Shown one piece after another: positions 23,611 to 34,765 of a DNA stretch of 64,000 nt (position 1 is its first letter; each line of letters opens with the position of its first letter). This stretch comes from Malaya genurostris. Its lineage: Eukaryota > Arthropoda > Insecta > Diptera > Culicidae. A program made the translations under genes and the position numbers. The stretch covers positions 236,188,666 to 236,252,665 of the forward strand of contig NC_080571.1 in the NCBI RefSeq assembly GCF_030247185.1. Reading direction: 5' to 3'. The notes under the pieces are model-generated. The model made no database searches, was not told where the DNA came from, and saw only the letters and a list, made by a program, of their open reading frames with translations.

Positions 23611-24098
23611 TCAGTTCAGCAGCAGTAGGGCGCCGCGTACGTCAACACCAGCAGCGTTCGCGAAGCTCTAAAGATTGGCAGTCGCGTCAATCACACACGC
23701 ACGCGCGCGATCGCATGGGTGGCGTGTAGGGAAGAGGCGAGGGTAGAGAAAGAGTGATCAATTAAAGCGATAAATAATCATTACTTCATTCGCGATGACT
23801 CCCGAACTAGCAACCGGACACCGCTGAGAGTGGGATTTGTACACCAACACCATCACTTGAGGACACTTAGCACTTGATGTGATGACTAGGCAGCTGTTGA
23901 TGACGAATATTGTACACTTGGAACATGGAACTATCAACGTCGTCAGGTCCCGTTTTGCTGATGAATGACACAGATTTACACAGTAGTACAATTAAAAAAA
24001 AATAGTTCGCTGAGATCGTCAAGTGGTACGCGAGCACCAGGAGAAAACCACGTCCGTTCGGTTCGCGAGCACGATCGCGACTGATCAAACCTGGACAG
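23611..24098 (+). promoter_or_regulatory. Candidate promoter and 5' noncoding exon
   Basis: A GC/CpG-rich island (about 23.4-24.1 kb) has the initiator TCAGTT at 23611-23616 (A+1 at 23613). CGTCA at +28 matches four of five DPE positions. A good splice donor ACAG|GTGAGC follows at 24098/24099. No long frame opens, so a noncoding first exon is the natural reading. It could equally be an enhancer island. Minus-strand ORFs at 23867-24355 look like shadows. Confidence 0.3.
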
Positions 24099-24100
24099 GT

Positions 24101-25196
24101 GAGCTTCGGTGCTAGACTTTCGGAACGGCGGCACGCTGTTGCCTTTCCTGTCGATTTTGTGAAGGTGTTTATGATGCCGTTTCGGTGTGTGTGAGAGCAT
24201 CCGTTTGATTCCCCGTCAGTCATTGCATGCAGAAAAGCTGAAACAAAAGAGAGGAAAAACGGTGACCCGCATGGGGAGGACATGTGGCAACTGTAGCTGG
24301 TAACGGTTACTGATACATTGGGATGAGCTGGAAAACATCGTTTCCAGGAAAGCACAAACTAAGACGGACATCTAACGTAGGACGATATTACGAAGCAGCT
24401 GCAGGTTGTTGTAGTCGTTATTGTTGTAGCACACGTGAATTCTACTCTACCTGGATTCCAAAACTTAACTTACTAACTGAAAATTTATAAAAGACTATGT
24501 AATTTCAAAATGTTCATTAGAACAGCTTAAACACAGTTAAATAAATAATTAGAAGACATTATATAACCAGTTCTCATTGTTTCAAATGTCCAAAAAAATA
24601 ACACACAAGCAATAGATTTTAATACAAGTGATGTCAATCCTCATATGACCCTCATTAAAATGTGATTTGTTAAATGACTATTTGCTGCAAACATTCCAAG
24701 TTTTAGACGCAATTATAAACATGATTACATGACTCAACACTTCAAAATATATCAGTATGTTTTAATCATATCTTCAATCTACTGTAGAAATATGTCATTT
24801 TTGACGCTCGAATATGTCGATCTCAGATGATGATATTCCTTCAGATAACTTCAAAACGGCTTTCAAGCGAATATCTTGAAGCATAAAACTAGAAAAGGAA
24901 TATCAAAAACATCAAGAATAAATCAGTTTAGTTTGCTTGTTTTTTTATCTATGAACTATTTATGATTTTGATGTATTGTCAAGTGTTGAAACACAAGTTT
25001 GAAAAGATGGGTGTATTAACTTTGAGTCATTCATGTAAAATTTGACGGTGTGTGTGCTTCACCTGTTAATCTCTAAACTTTTTGCTGTTTCGTCGTATGT
25101 TAGTTAGTTACACTAAAAAAAATTATGAATTCTACAGGTGACCTAATTCCTCATACGATGCAATTCATAAAAAAACTAACTTGTTAAATGTTAGAA
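24101..25196. other. No supported feature
   Basis: GC content falls back after 24.45 kb. 'actaaaaaaaattatgaattc' and 'cctcatacgatgcaattcat' (25112-25170) match a short repeat at 10110-10185. Confidence 0.35.
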
Positions 25197-25296
25197 TCAG
25201 TTCGTGCTCGCATCTCACCCGACACAGTCGAAAGTCGTTTACGGTCGAAACAACAGAAACAAAGACAATACAGTGCAGTGAACAATAGAGTGTACG

Positions 25297-26260
25297 GAAT
25301 GGTCAAATACGATTTAACAAAGCCTGAAACTTGGCCTACAAGACAAAATTCAATTTGTATAGATTTCAAGCGTTGCAAAGTTAGACCAGCAGCTAATGAA
25401 ATTGAAATCCTACTTAAAGAACGAATGCATCTAGACGCTAACAATGTAAGTGAGATTCAATTCAACAAGGCGTCTAACTTTGTCCCGGGTTGACGGTTCA
25501 ATGCATAGGACGCTGGTCTTACAAAACAACTGTCGTATGTTCGAGTCCCGACCTGGAAGGATTCTTAGTGTCAGTAGGATCCATAGTATTAGCCATGCAA
25601 TGATTCTGTACGCTAAGAATCGGCTGCGAAGTCTGTTGCAACAGAAAGGCCAAATTCCACGGAAGGAATGTAATGCCAAGACTTTGCTTTGCTTGTCCAA
25701 CTGTGTGTACATTATGTTTAAACGTGAAACCGATGCAATTGCATTCGCTTCGGCTAACAATGAGGTGCACAAAATTGAGTGTGATAACATTAAATACAAA
25801 ATCCCTGTGCACATGGTGGACAATGCCATAGAAGTACGCGTGCATGACTTTCCCCCGCAGGCCAGCGATAAGTTCATTCGGGTCAATATGTCGCAGTACG
25901 GTGAAATCCTTTCCATCGAAAGGGAAGTATGGCGAAATTTTCCCCCGGTATCCGGAATGGCGTGCGAGTAGTACGTATGCAACTACGTAAGGCAATTCCA
26001 TCTTACACCATTTGTGGTCAAGGTGGGACACATCCGTATAAAACGCTGATTACTTATGAAAATCAGCTGGTTACATGTCAATTTTGGTAACAACCTGCAC
26101 ACTACGGTAAACCTTGCACTGAAACTGCGAAAAGGACATCTTCAACCAAAGACAAGGTCAACCGTTCAACAACGAAAACCAATGAGCGCAGTACTCATGT
26201 TTCACCATCAAACCAACCAGCAACTGCAACCAATGTACAACAAGACGCATCTACAGCAGC
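25297..26260 (+). pseudogene. LINE ORF1 protein relic (RRM-like plus CCHC), SINE-interrupted
   Basis: The frame opens with MVKYDLTKPETWPTRQ, runs through IDFKRCKVRPAANEIEILL and reaches NKASNFV, where the SINE enters. It resumes with CVYIMFKRETDAIAFA and continues into an RRM-like part (VRVHDFPPQASDKFIRV, MSQYGEILSI). A frameshift follows near 25950. The zinc knuckle is broken: CQFW then a stop replaces CQYC, but HYGKPC survives. The C-terminal tail is polar (SNQPATATNVQQDAS). ORF1 proteins of this kind coat LINE RNA. About 50-60% similar by eye to the copy at 34.7 kb. Confidence 0.8.
25484..25695 (+). mobile_element. tRNA-derived SINE, family 1, full length
   Basis: CCCGGGTTGACGGTTCAATG head, B-box TGTTCGAGTCCCG, tail 'gccaagactttgctttgc'. 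Flanked by TCTAACTTTGT (25473-25483) and TCCAACTGTGT (25696-25706), an 11-bp duplication with two differences, which is the ORF1 codon run S-N-F/C-V of the host element. Confidence 0.9.
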
Positions 26261-26285
26261 TATCAACGGTATGGGTGGTATGCAT

Positions 26286-27313
26286 CAACTGTCCAATAGA
26301 TAGAATAAATGTTTTGAAACCGAAGACCAATACTACGAATTGGAGTCCAAAATTGTCGTGTATTTTCAACGAAAGGATTGTTTAATGTTTATTTACTGCC
26401 TCATTCATAAATGATTGCATTTAAAACCAGTGTTTGTGATTGCCGAAAATTTGACAGAAGCTGCTATATTGCTATCTATATTGTATACAACATTTTCAAT
26501 CCGGTAGAAGATGCTACAAGAACTCGAGTCCCTCAATGCATTTGCTACATTTCTTCGCTCCACTTAATATTCAGAGTATTTCACACCCTTAAAAAAATTT
26601 ACAGTCTGATAATGATCGTTGCTGTGTGAAATTTACCAAGAGAGAATCGCAAGTTGACAATTGTCGCAGAAAATCGAATCGATGATTCAACTTGATGATT
26701 CTCATACTATGTTGCAATATTAAAAACCCTTGTGTGGAGCATTCACATACATTTTCATAGACACAACTTATAAAAAGGTTATATGCACATAGCTAGAATA
26801 AGCGGCAATAGTAAAATGATTCTATCGCAATTATCAACTGTCTGTATAGAATAGGATCGCGAGACGAGAATAAGCGACCGTTTGTTGCTTCAGAGAGGAT
26901 CCCCACAGCAGCGTGCTAGCCGTTGATTCTCAGACGGTTCACCGAGAGAAATTCGCTCTCGCACTAGTGTCTATTCTATGTTAAATGAACCATGCCGGTT
27001 TTTTGTTGCTGCGATAATATCCGTCTCTCTTTGATGGCACTGATTCAATCATGTGAAGAGTTGCCAGTGAACGTTCTTTGATACGATAAAAGCCATCCTT
27101 GTTTAAAACAAACGACAAAGCATTTCATTTTTTCACTTCAGCAGAACGCAAGTAACCCCAACGCATTATATATCTACAGTATTTCCTCCTTATATAAATT
27201 CAGTGCGACTCTCTATAAATGCCATAAAGCATTAAGAACTTTTATAATGTAAATATAAAGTGGAAATGGGCACTTATACGACTCATAAAATATTATATGT
27301 TTATAACATGTTA
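26286..27313. other. No supported feature
   Basis: AT-rich with a GC-richer patch at 26860-26980; no family recognised. Confidence 0.35.
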
Positions 27314-28606
27314 GAGATTGTCCCAGAAAGTATGGACGCACTTTGATTTCGCTGTAAATAATTCGCAAGTGTTAGATATTCAAATTTTATTCGATATACT
27401 GATAATATTAGACTACAACAACAGAATATTATTCTCAACATTTACTACTTAGCCATTGTAGACTAGCTGGCGCACCTTCTTGCGAACGTTCCTCATTAAA
27501 TTCCGTACATACTTCTTGGCGACAAGTTTTGACACTTTTTTCCAATCTTTTTCAAACTGTTGAATGGTTTCGGCTGCCGAGACATGTTTCCTAGGATGTG
27601 ACTTCGTTAATGCCCAAAATTCCTCAACTGGTCGAAGTTGTAGGCAATTTGGTGGATTCATGTCTTTCGGGACGAAAATGACATTTTTGGTAGTATACCA
27701 TTCTACCGTTGATTTCGAGTAGTGGCAAGAAGCAAGATCTGGCCAGAAGACAACAGGATCCTTGTGGCTTCGAATCATGGGTAGAAGTCGTTTTTGTAAA
27801 CATTCCTTGATGTATATTTCGCTGTTCATTGAAGCAGTGGTGATGAAGGGTTTTGAAATCTTACCGCAGCTACAAATTGCTTGCCAGACCATAGCTTTCT
27901 TACCAAATTTTTCGACTTCAATCGATGTCTCGGACTGGTTTAACACTTGCCCTTCTCGCACCGTATAATATTGTGGTTCCGGCAAGGATTTGTAATCGAG
28001 TTTCACGTAGGTTTTCGTCGTCCAAGATTATGCAGTTCAAATTTCCAGCATGAATCGTATTGTACAGCTTTCAAACCATCGGCCTGATCGATGCGGACCA
28101 CGTTTTGGTTGTTTCTGCTTCTTATAGGTTCGAAGATTCAAACGTTCTTTAGCACGAAGAACATTTGACTTCGATATGCCCACTTTTTTGACCACATCCC
28201 GAACTGAAACCTCCTTCTTTTGCTCGAACGCCTTCAGTATACGTTTATCCAACTGAGGGTTAGCAGGACCTTTTTTCGACCCGTTTTTGGTTTATTCTCA
28301 AAGGTGTTATCCTCACCGAACTTCCTGATTGCATTTCGCACGGCTTTTTCACTTACTCGTTCCATTTTTACTATCTTTCTCAGTGACAGTCCGCGTTCTG
28401 CGCACCATTTGTACACAATTTTTCGACGTTGTTCTGCTGAAAGTCCACGCATTTCGAAAAAAAACTAATGAAAACGAATAAACAACTGCACAAGTGGTTA
28501 GAGAAGAGTGTAACCAACAGGACGCAGCCATAAAAATTGACAGATTCTGAACCATTGCGAAATGGCAGCGGTATTTGGTTGCGTCCATACTTTCTGGGAC
28601 AGTCTT
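27314..28606 (-). mobile_element. ITmD37E-type Tc1/mariner transposon, copy A
   Basis: A 1293-bp element with both ends present. TIRs read GAGATTGTCCCAGAAAGTATG on the left and, reverse-complemented, AAGACTGTCCCAGAAAGTATG on the right, both continuing GACGCA. TA dinucleotides flank it (27312-27313 and 28607-28608). It encodes the broken transposase on the minus strand. A sister copy with identical ends lies at 36967-38125. Confidence 0.92.
27449..28452 (-). pseudogene. ITmD37E transposase, two frameshifts
   Basis: Order on the minus strand: first HTH, MRGLSAEQRRKIVYKWCAER and SEKAVRNAIRKFGED (28452-28234). Then, after a frameshift, a second HTH, KKEVSVRDVVKKVGISKSNV (about 28230-28150). The first catalytic Asp lies in ILDDE (about 28030-28015), where one extra base breaks the frame. 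The longest piece (28006-27449) holds MVWQAICSCGKIS, FWPDLASCHYSKSTVEWY (second Asp), NPPNCLQLRPVEEFW (catalytic Glu) and a basic C-terminus. The second Asp and the Glu are separated by 37 residues, the DD37E signature known from mosquito ITmD37E elements. Length would be about 340 residues, usual for the family. Dead as read. Confidence 0.9.
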
Positions 28607-28608
28607 TA

Positions 28609-29940
28609 ATTGCATTCTTCTTTATCGATTTAATCATTGCATTCCAAATAACAATGCAACCTTTAATATATGTCGTTTGTCTGCTTTATATTTGTTTATG
28701 TAATGTATATAGGACTTGTAACTTAAGATGTTATGAAACATCAGCATTTCACACTTTAAAAATAATTTGGAATTTGTGAAATGAAATATGTTATGCGAAT
28801 GCAAAAAAAATGAACGGCACATATTTTTCTTTCCATTACATATGTGAAGTTTTTTTTGGGATCGAACATTTAACTTTGTTTTTTTTTTTAGTATACACAA
28901 GTTTTCTGGAGTTGATCCTTGGGTCACGATAACATGCATTTGTAGTCCGGTAGCCTATACACTCTTCTCTGTAAATTAATCTCTACATTTTGTGACATCT
29001 GCGCTATGTAAGTGAATGTAGGTAATACATTTTACTTCTGTTTCACCGACAATTATTTATATTATTAGTTAAAAAAATTTTCTAATTTTTTCAACACTAA
29101 TGCGTTGATTTAATGTAGCAATTCAATTTTTATGCACTGTTATCGATAATGTTTGCTTGCAATAAAATATAGCATTTTAACAAATAAATAAATAGCATTA
29201 AATGCCAATATATAGCATGACAAAAAGCTGTTGCAAGATAATGCTTCATTATATTTTAAATGAAAAATTCAATGCATGCTGCTATAAAGCATATTGAATT
29301 AACGTGCTTCTACATTAACGATGTTATACTAAAGTTGTAAATGTGCAATGATATAATGCATATGGTTTCTTGGGAAGAGAGTATCAGTGGCAACGTCACA
29401 AGATGAAACCAAAATATGGTCTGTAAGTAAATTCAGTCCAATTTCAACTCTCGTTCTTTCTCCAATATAATGAAACTCTTTTAAATTTTGCCTTAAAGAG
29501 TATTTAAAATACGATAAATCAGAGTTATGACACTCTACAATCTCTTTGTAATCCAAGACTACTACAGATACGAGCGCGAAACAATGAAAATAGTTGTGAT
29601 TTTTTTTCTGTCAATATAGTTTCTTGAAAGCTTCTGTGCAGCATAGTATACGGCTTCCACTGAAAATCGAAAATGAATCAAAGGGTAAACGAAAGATAGA
29701 TCACAATTTTGAAACTACTGTGTCACTTTTGTCGTTTAGGGAACGTCGATCTCTATCTCATAATTCGCAAGCGGAGCTGAGAGTGAAATTCATTTTTCGT
29801 AAATTTGATTTATATTGAGTTAATGAAAATGATATATGCTCTGCTTTGAATAAAAAAAATATTTCTTGAATACTGGATTATTTTTGGTGTATCTAGTTAT
29901 CGAAAAATGTAAAGAAACCATTCATTATAGAACGTTTTTC
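28609..29940. other. No supported feature
   Basis: AT-rich. A run of 'tagcat' based words at 29170-29290 gives a locally repetitive look but no defined unit. Confidence 0.35.
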
Positions 29941-29947
29941 GGGCACT

Positions 29948-29992
29948 AACTCTAACAGAAATACAACCTCTTGTTGTATTTCTGTTAGAGTT
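29948..29992. repeat. Perfect 20-bp hairpin with 5-nt loop
   Basis: AACTCTAACAGAAATACAAC (29948-29967) and its exact reverse complement (29973-29992) flank the loop 'ctctt'. No surrounding element recognised. Could be a tiny palindromic MITE remnant or template-switch product. Confidence 0.95.
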
Positions 29993-30880
29993 GTTAAAAT
30001 ATGGAGAAGACGTATGGCTGGAACAGTATTTTAAGTTTTGTTATACTTTTTGATTTTTGAATTAAATTTCTTTCTCGTAGGAGAACAAGGGTCCTCACTA
30101 TCCAGCAGCGTTCCTGAGGCGGTTGATTCACAGTTCACATCTTCGTCCATTTTTCTTAATTTTTTTCGCCGTATTCACTGTTCGTTTTATTATCATTGCC
30201 TGTTTCAGAACAGCAAGCACTATCAAATTTATGACAAAAGTTTATTGTAATAACAAATGCGGTTATAATTTTTGTCTCATTGGTAGTTGAAATAACAAAA
30301 AAAAATTATAAGTATCAAAAACAGGTCTTATATATTTGTTCTATGATCTGCTGATCGGGCTCCGTTATTGTGGTCTTTTGTCATGTTGTCGTCTATTTTA
30401 CTGCTTAGATTTTTAGTCTCGAAGTTAGTTAGTGATTTTTGCATGCTGCTAGCAGATCAATGGAGATTTTTTTTATCCTTCAAAGTGGTTTTATTTTAAG
30501 TTTTGGTACTAGTGGCAACAGGGGATTTTAACAGGGATACCGATTTCGGATCGGTCTGTGTTGAGGAATATACATACCTTGGCCTTCTGAAAAGTTCTTA
30601 GCAATTTCCGTCTTTATTTACATAAACATGTTGAATTCATTCTCATTTGTTCCGAGTTCAAAAATTTGCCCATTAGTTGCGATCCTTATATTCATAGTTG
30701 CAGAAAAAAAGACTCTACAACTATCACAAGTGATGAGTTCTTCCAAGAAACGGTAATCAATTGAGCCATAGCTTCATTCCATTTTCGTATAGTATACTTC
30801 TTTCAATTTCAATTAACTGTTTTGCCAGTATCACAGGCGCGAACGGTATCGACAAGTCATCAAAAAAATCTACTGCGGCG
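29993..30880. other. No supported feature
   Basis: AT-rich sequence; no recognised repeat or coding pattern. Confidence 0.35.
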
Positions 30881-31450
30881 ATTCTCAGTCGGACGAGGTG
30901 ACGTAGGGAAGGCATTCATCTGCCAGCGACGGCAGCTTCCAACTTGAGTTTTCCATGTTCAACTGTCGAACACGGTGACATGAAGCTGTGTCAAGCGGCC
31001 TTGTCTTGGTTTGGTCAGGTATTGTAGCTTTCGTATCCATGAGTGAACAACAACAAAATAAAACTCTGAGCCATTTTCAGAACTGAGAGCTAAAGACAAG
31101 TACTGAAAACTACGAATGACCGGTCGGTTGATCGGTCGTAAAGAGTCAATTTGAACAATTAAACATATATGAAGCTGAAACGCGCGACTGCGTCAGCGCA
31201 TCGTTACCGCCAGAATGGCCAAGACCTGCCGGGGTGCTGGTGGTGTCATTTTCTGTCGGTTGAGGGCCGGTGGGAAACTGGAACCCGCACCGGGCATTTA
31301 TGGAAACCGGTTTCCGGCGCTGGAATCCTGTTCCAGCTATCTTTCTTTCGTGGTTCAAATCGTGCAGAAGATCACCATCCATCATCGAATCGGTTTGACA
31401 AATGCACGTCAGAGTGCAGCTGCCAATTGGCAAACGCGTCCTGAGCGTTA
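30881..31450. promoter_or_regulatory. GC-richer unique island
   Basis: Holds an initiator match TCAGTC (A+1 30887), a weak donor CAG|GTATTG at about 31018, and a GC-rich core at 31180-31440 with overlapping ORFs on both strands (78-95 aa) that match nothing known. Possibly a host 5' exon or regulatory element. Confidence 0.2.
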
Positions 31451-32285
31451 GTTTGCTCGTAGGATAATGGCATCAACAAAGTTTTATTCGCGCTTCTTGA
31501 AACATTGTATTCATAACGAAAATTTGGATTATAGCAATTATGCAATTGAAACTTTGAGCGTTTGTTGTTTGATTTTATATTTATTGAAAATTTCATAATG
31601 ATGCAATACTCGATTCTCGAATTTAGAAACAAATGGATTTCTGAATAAATGGAAGAAGAGGATTACATGGTTTATTGCGTCACTATAACAATCTTCATTC
31701 CATTAAATTATTGATGATAACAAAATAAATTAAATAACATTTCAATTCTTTTAAATGAACGTTGCTAACTAGTTATCGTTGTCGTATCTTAGTGCTGTGA
31801 GAACTAATCTGAAAATCCTCATGATGTTTATATGAGCCTCGATATAGAAGGATTCTTAATTCTTAAATGAATGATTTTTTATTTGACCTTGAAAAAACAT
31901 GTTGGAAGTAAATCGAGCTTTCAAAAAGCGAGAACGATGATTTAAGGACTATAATTTTTGCTTAATAATTACTTAATAATCCTAGAAAATCTTATTTTTG
32001 CAAATTTGCTACATTAAGCGGTCACGCATAAACTAAAATGATATATGATATATTGCATACTGCAAAATCACATAATTTGGTTGTAGAATATACTCACATT
32101 GTAAGCATAAAATTTTTTGTTTTAGTTTATAACGATCATTTTACTATCAAATAAAGAGATGGCTTTTTGGTCAATTGGTTTCTCGTCAAAACATTTATTT
32201 TTCGTTAAAGGCTATACCTTCATCTTCAGGGCAACTGCAATTTTGTGTATTTTTATATTTGGTTCCATTATGTGACCAAAAATGA
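31451..32285. other. No supported feature
   Basis: AT-rich; nothing recognised. Confidence 0.35.
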
Positions 32286-33560
32286 AACTTGAGACAACAC
32301 GCATTCAGATATGCAAAATATAAAAAAATCTGTTCTTTGCATAAATTATTTGCACTCTACATATTAACCAAAATTAAGTTAGTTAGTGACTGTGCTACTT
32401 CACCATTCTCTGATACCACTGGAGTTCCTCAAGGAAGCCATTTTGTACCGTTCAAATTTTTACTGTATCTCAACGATTTCAATTTTTTAATCTAATGCAT
32501 GAAATTATCTTTTACTGATGACTTCAAACCAGTAGTCGTATGTTCGAGCCCCGACCTGGAAGGATTCTTAGAGTCAGTAGGATCCTTAGTACTAGCCATG
32601 CAATGATTCTGTACGCTAAGAATCGGCTGCGAAGTCTGTTGAAACAGAGAGGCCAAATTCCACGAAAGGAATTTAATGCCATGATTTTGCTTTTGACTTT
32701 GATGACTTCAAACTATTCCATATTATCGAATCAACAACTCATTCCAAATTGTCAAAATGTTCCGTCTCTCGGTTTTAGTCGCAAACAGTCATTCGACTAT
32801 AAAATTTCTCAAACTATTCTGGAACGCAGATCATCGGTAGAAAACCTGGGTGTCCTCCTAAAACTCAAAGGTGAATTTTAAGAATCATATTAAATTTACT
32901 ATCTCCAAAGCCTCCAATCTGTTAGAATTCATTTTACGCGTTACTAAGAACTTTGAAGATATACACTGTTCGAAAGCAGTTTATTGTGCTTTGGTGCGCT
33001 CTGGGCACCTTACCACCAAAACGACACTCAACGTATTGAAGCAATCCAACGTAAATTTGTCCGTTTTTCACCTCGTCCTTTTCCATAGAGAAATTCTTTG
33101 AGCCTTCTGATTTACCAAGATAGATGCAAATTAATTGACCTCGATTTTGTAGCATATCTTCTTCAGTCAGGAATCGCTTGCTCTGAGCTCCTACAGCTGT
33201 TATATTTATACATTTATCGTCGTAATATTCGCACCTATTCTTTTCTCCGGATTCCCGGCACTAGAACTAATTATGGATTCAACGAACCCTTTGCTAGCAT
33301 GTGCCGCGTGTTCAATCACTGTTCCTCAGATTGCTGTCTAACTAGATTTAGTTATAGTTTAATCAGTATTAATATTGCTTTGGTCGAATTAATATTAACA
33401 ATATCGAATTAAGTATAAGAAAAATGTGTCATTTGGATGATTGAAATTTGTTGATGCAAATGATGAGGAGGTTTAATGCTTGTTGGAGAGCCAGTTTGAC
33501 ACAAACTCCAGGGGGCTGTTCCCTGCTCCTAAATAAACAATATAAAATACCAAAATTAAA
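32286..33560 (+). pseudogene. Jockey-clade LINE, 3' half of reverse transcriptase and 3' UTR
   Basis: The + strand retains the RT motif TTGVPQGSHFVPFKFLLYLN (32419-32478), then FTDDFK, the place of the YADD catalytic box, with Asp-Asp kept (about 32510). A SINE enters there. After it come SFDYKISQTILERRSSVENL and LGVLLKLKGEF, then FTISKASNLLEFILRVTKNF and DIHCSKAVYCALVRSG, typical of the Jockey thumb and C-terminus. These lie in several frames with stops. The 3' UTR ends near 'caatataaaatacc' (33540-33555) after 'ggggctgttccctgctcc'-type sequence. The endonuclease and the RT fingers are absent, so the copy is 5' truncated as well as mutated. Confidence 0.8.
32530..32699 (+). mobile_element. 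tRNA-derived SINE, family 1, 5' truncated, with 14-bp duplication
   Basis: Starts at 'cagtagtcgtatgttcgagc' (mid tRNA head) and ends 'atgattttgctttt'. Exactly flanked by TGATGACTTCAAAC at 32516-32529 and 32700-32713, so both insertion and truncation point are defined. Inserted into the Jockey RT at its FTDDFK box. Confidence 0.95.
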
Positions 33561-33784
33561 TTATTGTTATTTTTTCAGTTCATTCAATCAATTTTTAAAG
33601 AATGTCATTGAGAAAATTGATAAAAAAAACTTTTTCTCACTATTTCAAACAAACCTGACGACGAAAAAAAAAAAATTGCAATTTTTTTTGTTTTTTTTTT
33701 GTAAAAATCGTGTTTATAAAAAAATAAAACAGCGTTCTATAGAGAACTCGAAAACAAAACAGATAAAACGTATGCACAGAAGTC

Positions 33785-34270
33785 TTTCTCCATGCGGTTT
33801 TTTTTACGCGGCTTTTCTATGCGGATTTCTGAAATTAGAAATGCATGAAACGTTGACATTTGGCATAAAAAACAAATTTCTTCAGTTTTGCGGTTTTTTT
33901 TCTATGCGAATTTCCGAAGTTACGTAGTCTGGAATTCTCTAAGTCACAAAGACGTTTTTTCTAACAAAAAAAATTCAGATTACACTATATCTCATCGTTT
34001 CATGCATTTCTAAGACATTCGGTATCAGGATAAATTTCAATTTTGCGGTTTTCTACACGAATTTCCGATGTTACGCGGTCTCAAATTCTCCAAGTCCCAA
34101 AGTCGACTCGAAAAAAATTTCTGGATTACATCGTGTATTTCTAAGAAATTTGGTATCAAAAAAAATTCTTTAGTTTAGCGGATTTTTTTACGGGGATTTC
34201 CGAAGTTACGCATTTCTTTGCGCGTTTTTTTTACTCGGTACGTATCCCCCGCGTAAAAAGAGACCTCAGT
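33785..34270. repeat. Degenerate tandem repeat ('gcggttttt...cgaagttacg')
   Basis: Roughly four units of about 120-130 bp, each with 'tttgcggtttttt', 'cgaatttccgaagttacg' and 'ctc.aagtc.caaagtcg'. A further unit lies at 42930-43060. The 159-aa ORF at 33448-33927 runs through this low-complexity DNA and is not a credible gene. Confidence 0.65.
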
Positions 34271-34654
34271 GTAATATAGTTTGTTCTAGAATCAACTCAT
34301 GGGGCTCTACAATGCGCACCGATTACCTCTGCGTAAATAACATGTCCCACTTTGAGCAACCATATCTCGGGAACAACTCGATATTTCTACATAAAAATCT
34401 CTAATGATGAATAATAACTACCTAAACATTGAAGATTAGACAACCCATAAGGTAAATCCGAGTGAGATACCGCATCTTTTCAAAAATTCGATGATTCTTC
34501 GAAACTATTTACTGAATCCGACCTTGACTAATTGTTATTAAAAGTTGAAGGATCTTACTACTCATTGAAATATGATTACACGTAAAAAAATAAAATTTGT
34601 TTCTAATATTTATAATTGAATAAAAAATGCAAATCCGGGTCAAATGCTACATCT

Positions 34655-34692
34655 CAGTTCGCTTTCACATCTCATCCAAGTCAGTCGATAAA
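34655..34692 (+). promoter_or_regulatory. Internal RNA polymerase II promoter of the ORF1-only element (Inr + DPE)
   Basis: TCAGTT initiator (A+1 at 34656) and AGTCG at +28 to +32, a full match to the arthropod DPE RGWYV. The same pair at the same spacing is present in the copies starting at 25199 and about 56708. Confidence 0.65.
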
Positions 34693-34765
34693 ACAAAACC
34701 GCTTACGTTCGGGACAGAAGAAACCAAGTACAGTATTGTGTAGTGAACAATAGAACAACCTCGAA

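Larger units (their letters stand above)
25197..26285 (+). mobile_element. ORF1-only non-LTR element, copy 3 (diverged, SINE-split)
   Basis: Begins TCAGTTCG (A+1 25199) with AGTCG at +28, as in the two other copies. The 3' end is not defined: no 3' UTR like that of copy 1 was found after the coding part. No reverse-transcriptase sequence follows. A family-1 SINE at 25484-25695 splits the ORF. Confidence 0.7.

Noticed and set aside
23867..24355. 162-aa minus-strand ORF as a host gene
   Set aside because: No domain or signal recognised, and the opposite strand carries better promoter and splice signals; GC-rich islands open long chance frames.
25431..26031. Minus-strand ORFs of 170-183 aa overlapping the 25-kb element
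   Set aside because: They are shadows of the ORF1 relic and the SINE on the opposite strand; the SINE part translates similarly at every copy.
33448..33927. 159-aa ORF
   Set aside because: Runs through poly-T/A tracts and degenerate tandem repeats with Lys/Phe-rich translation.
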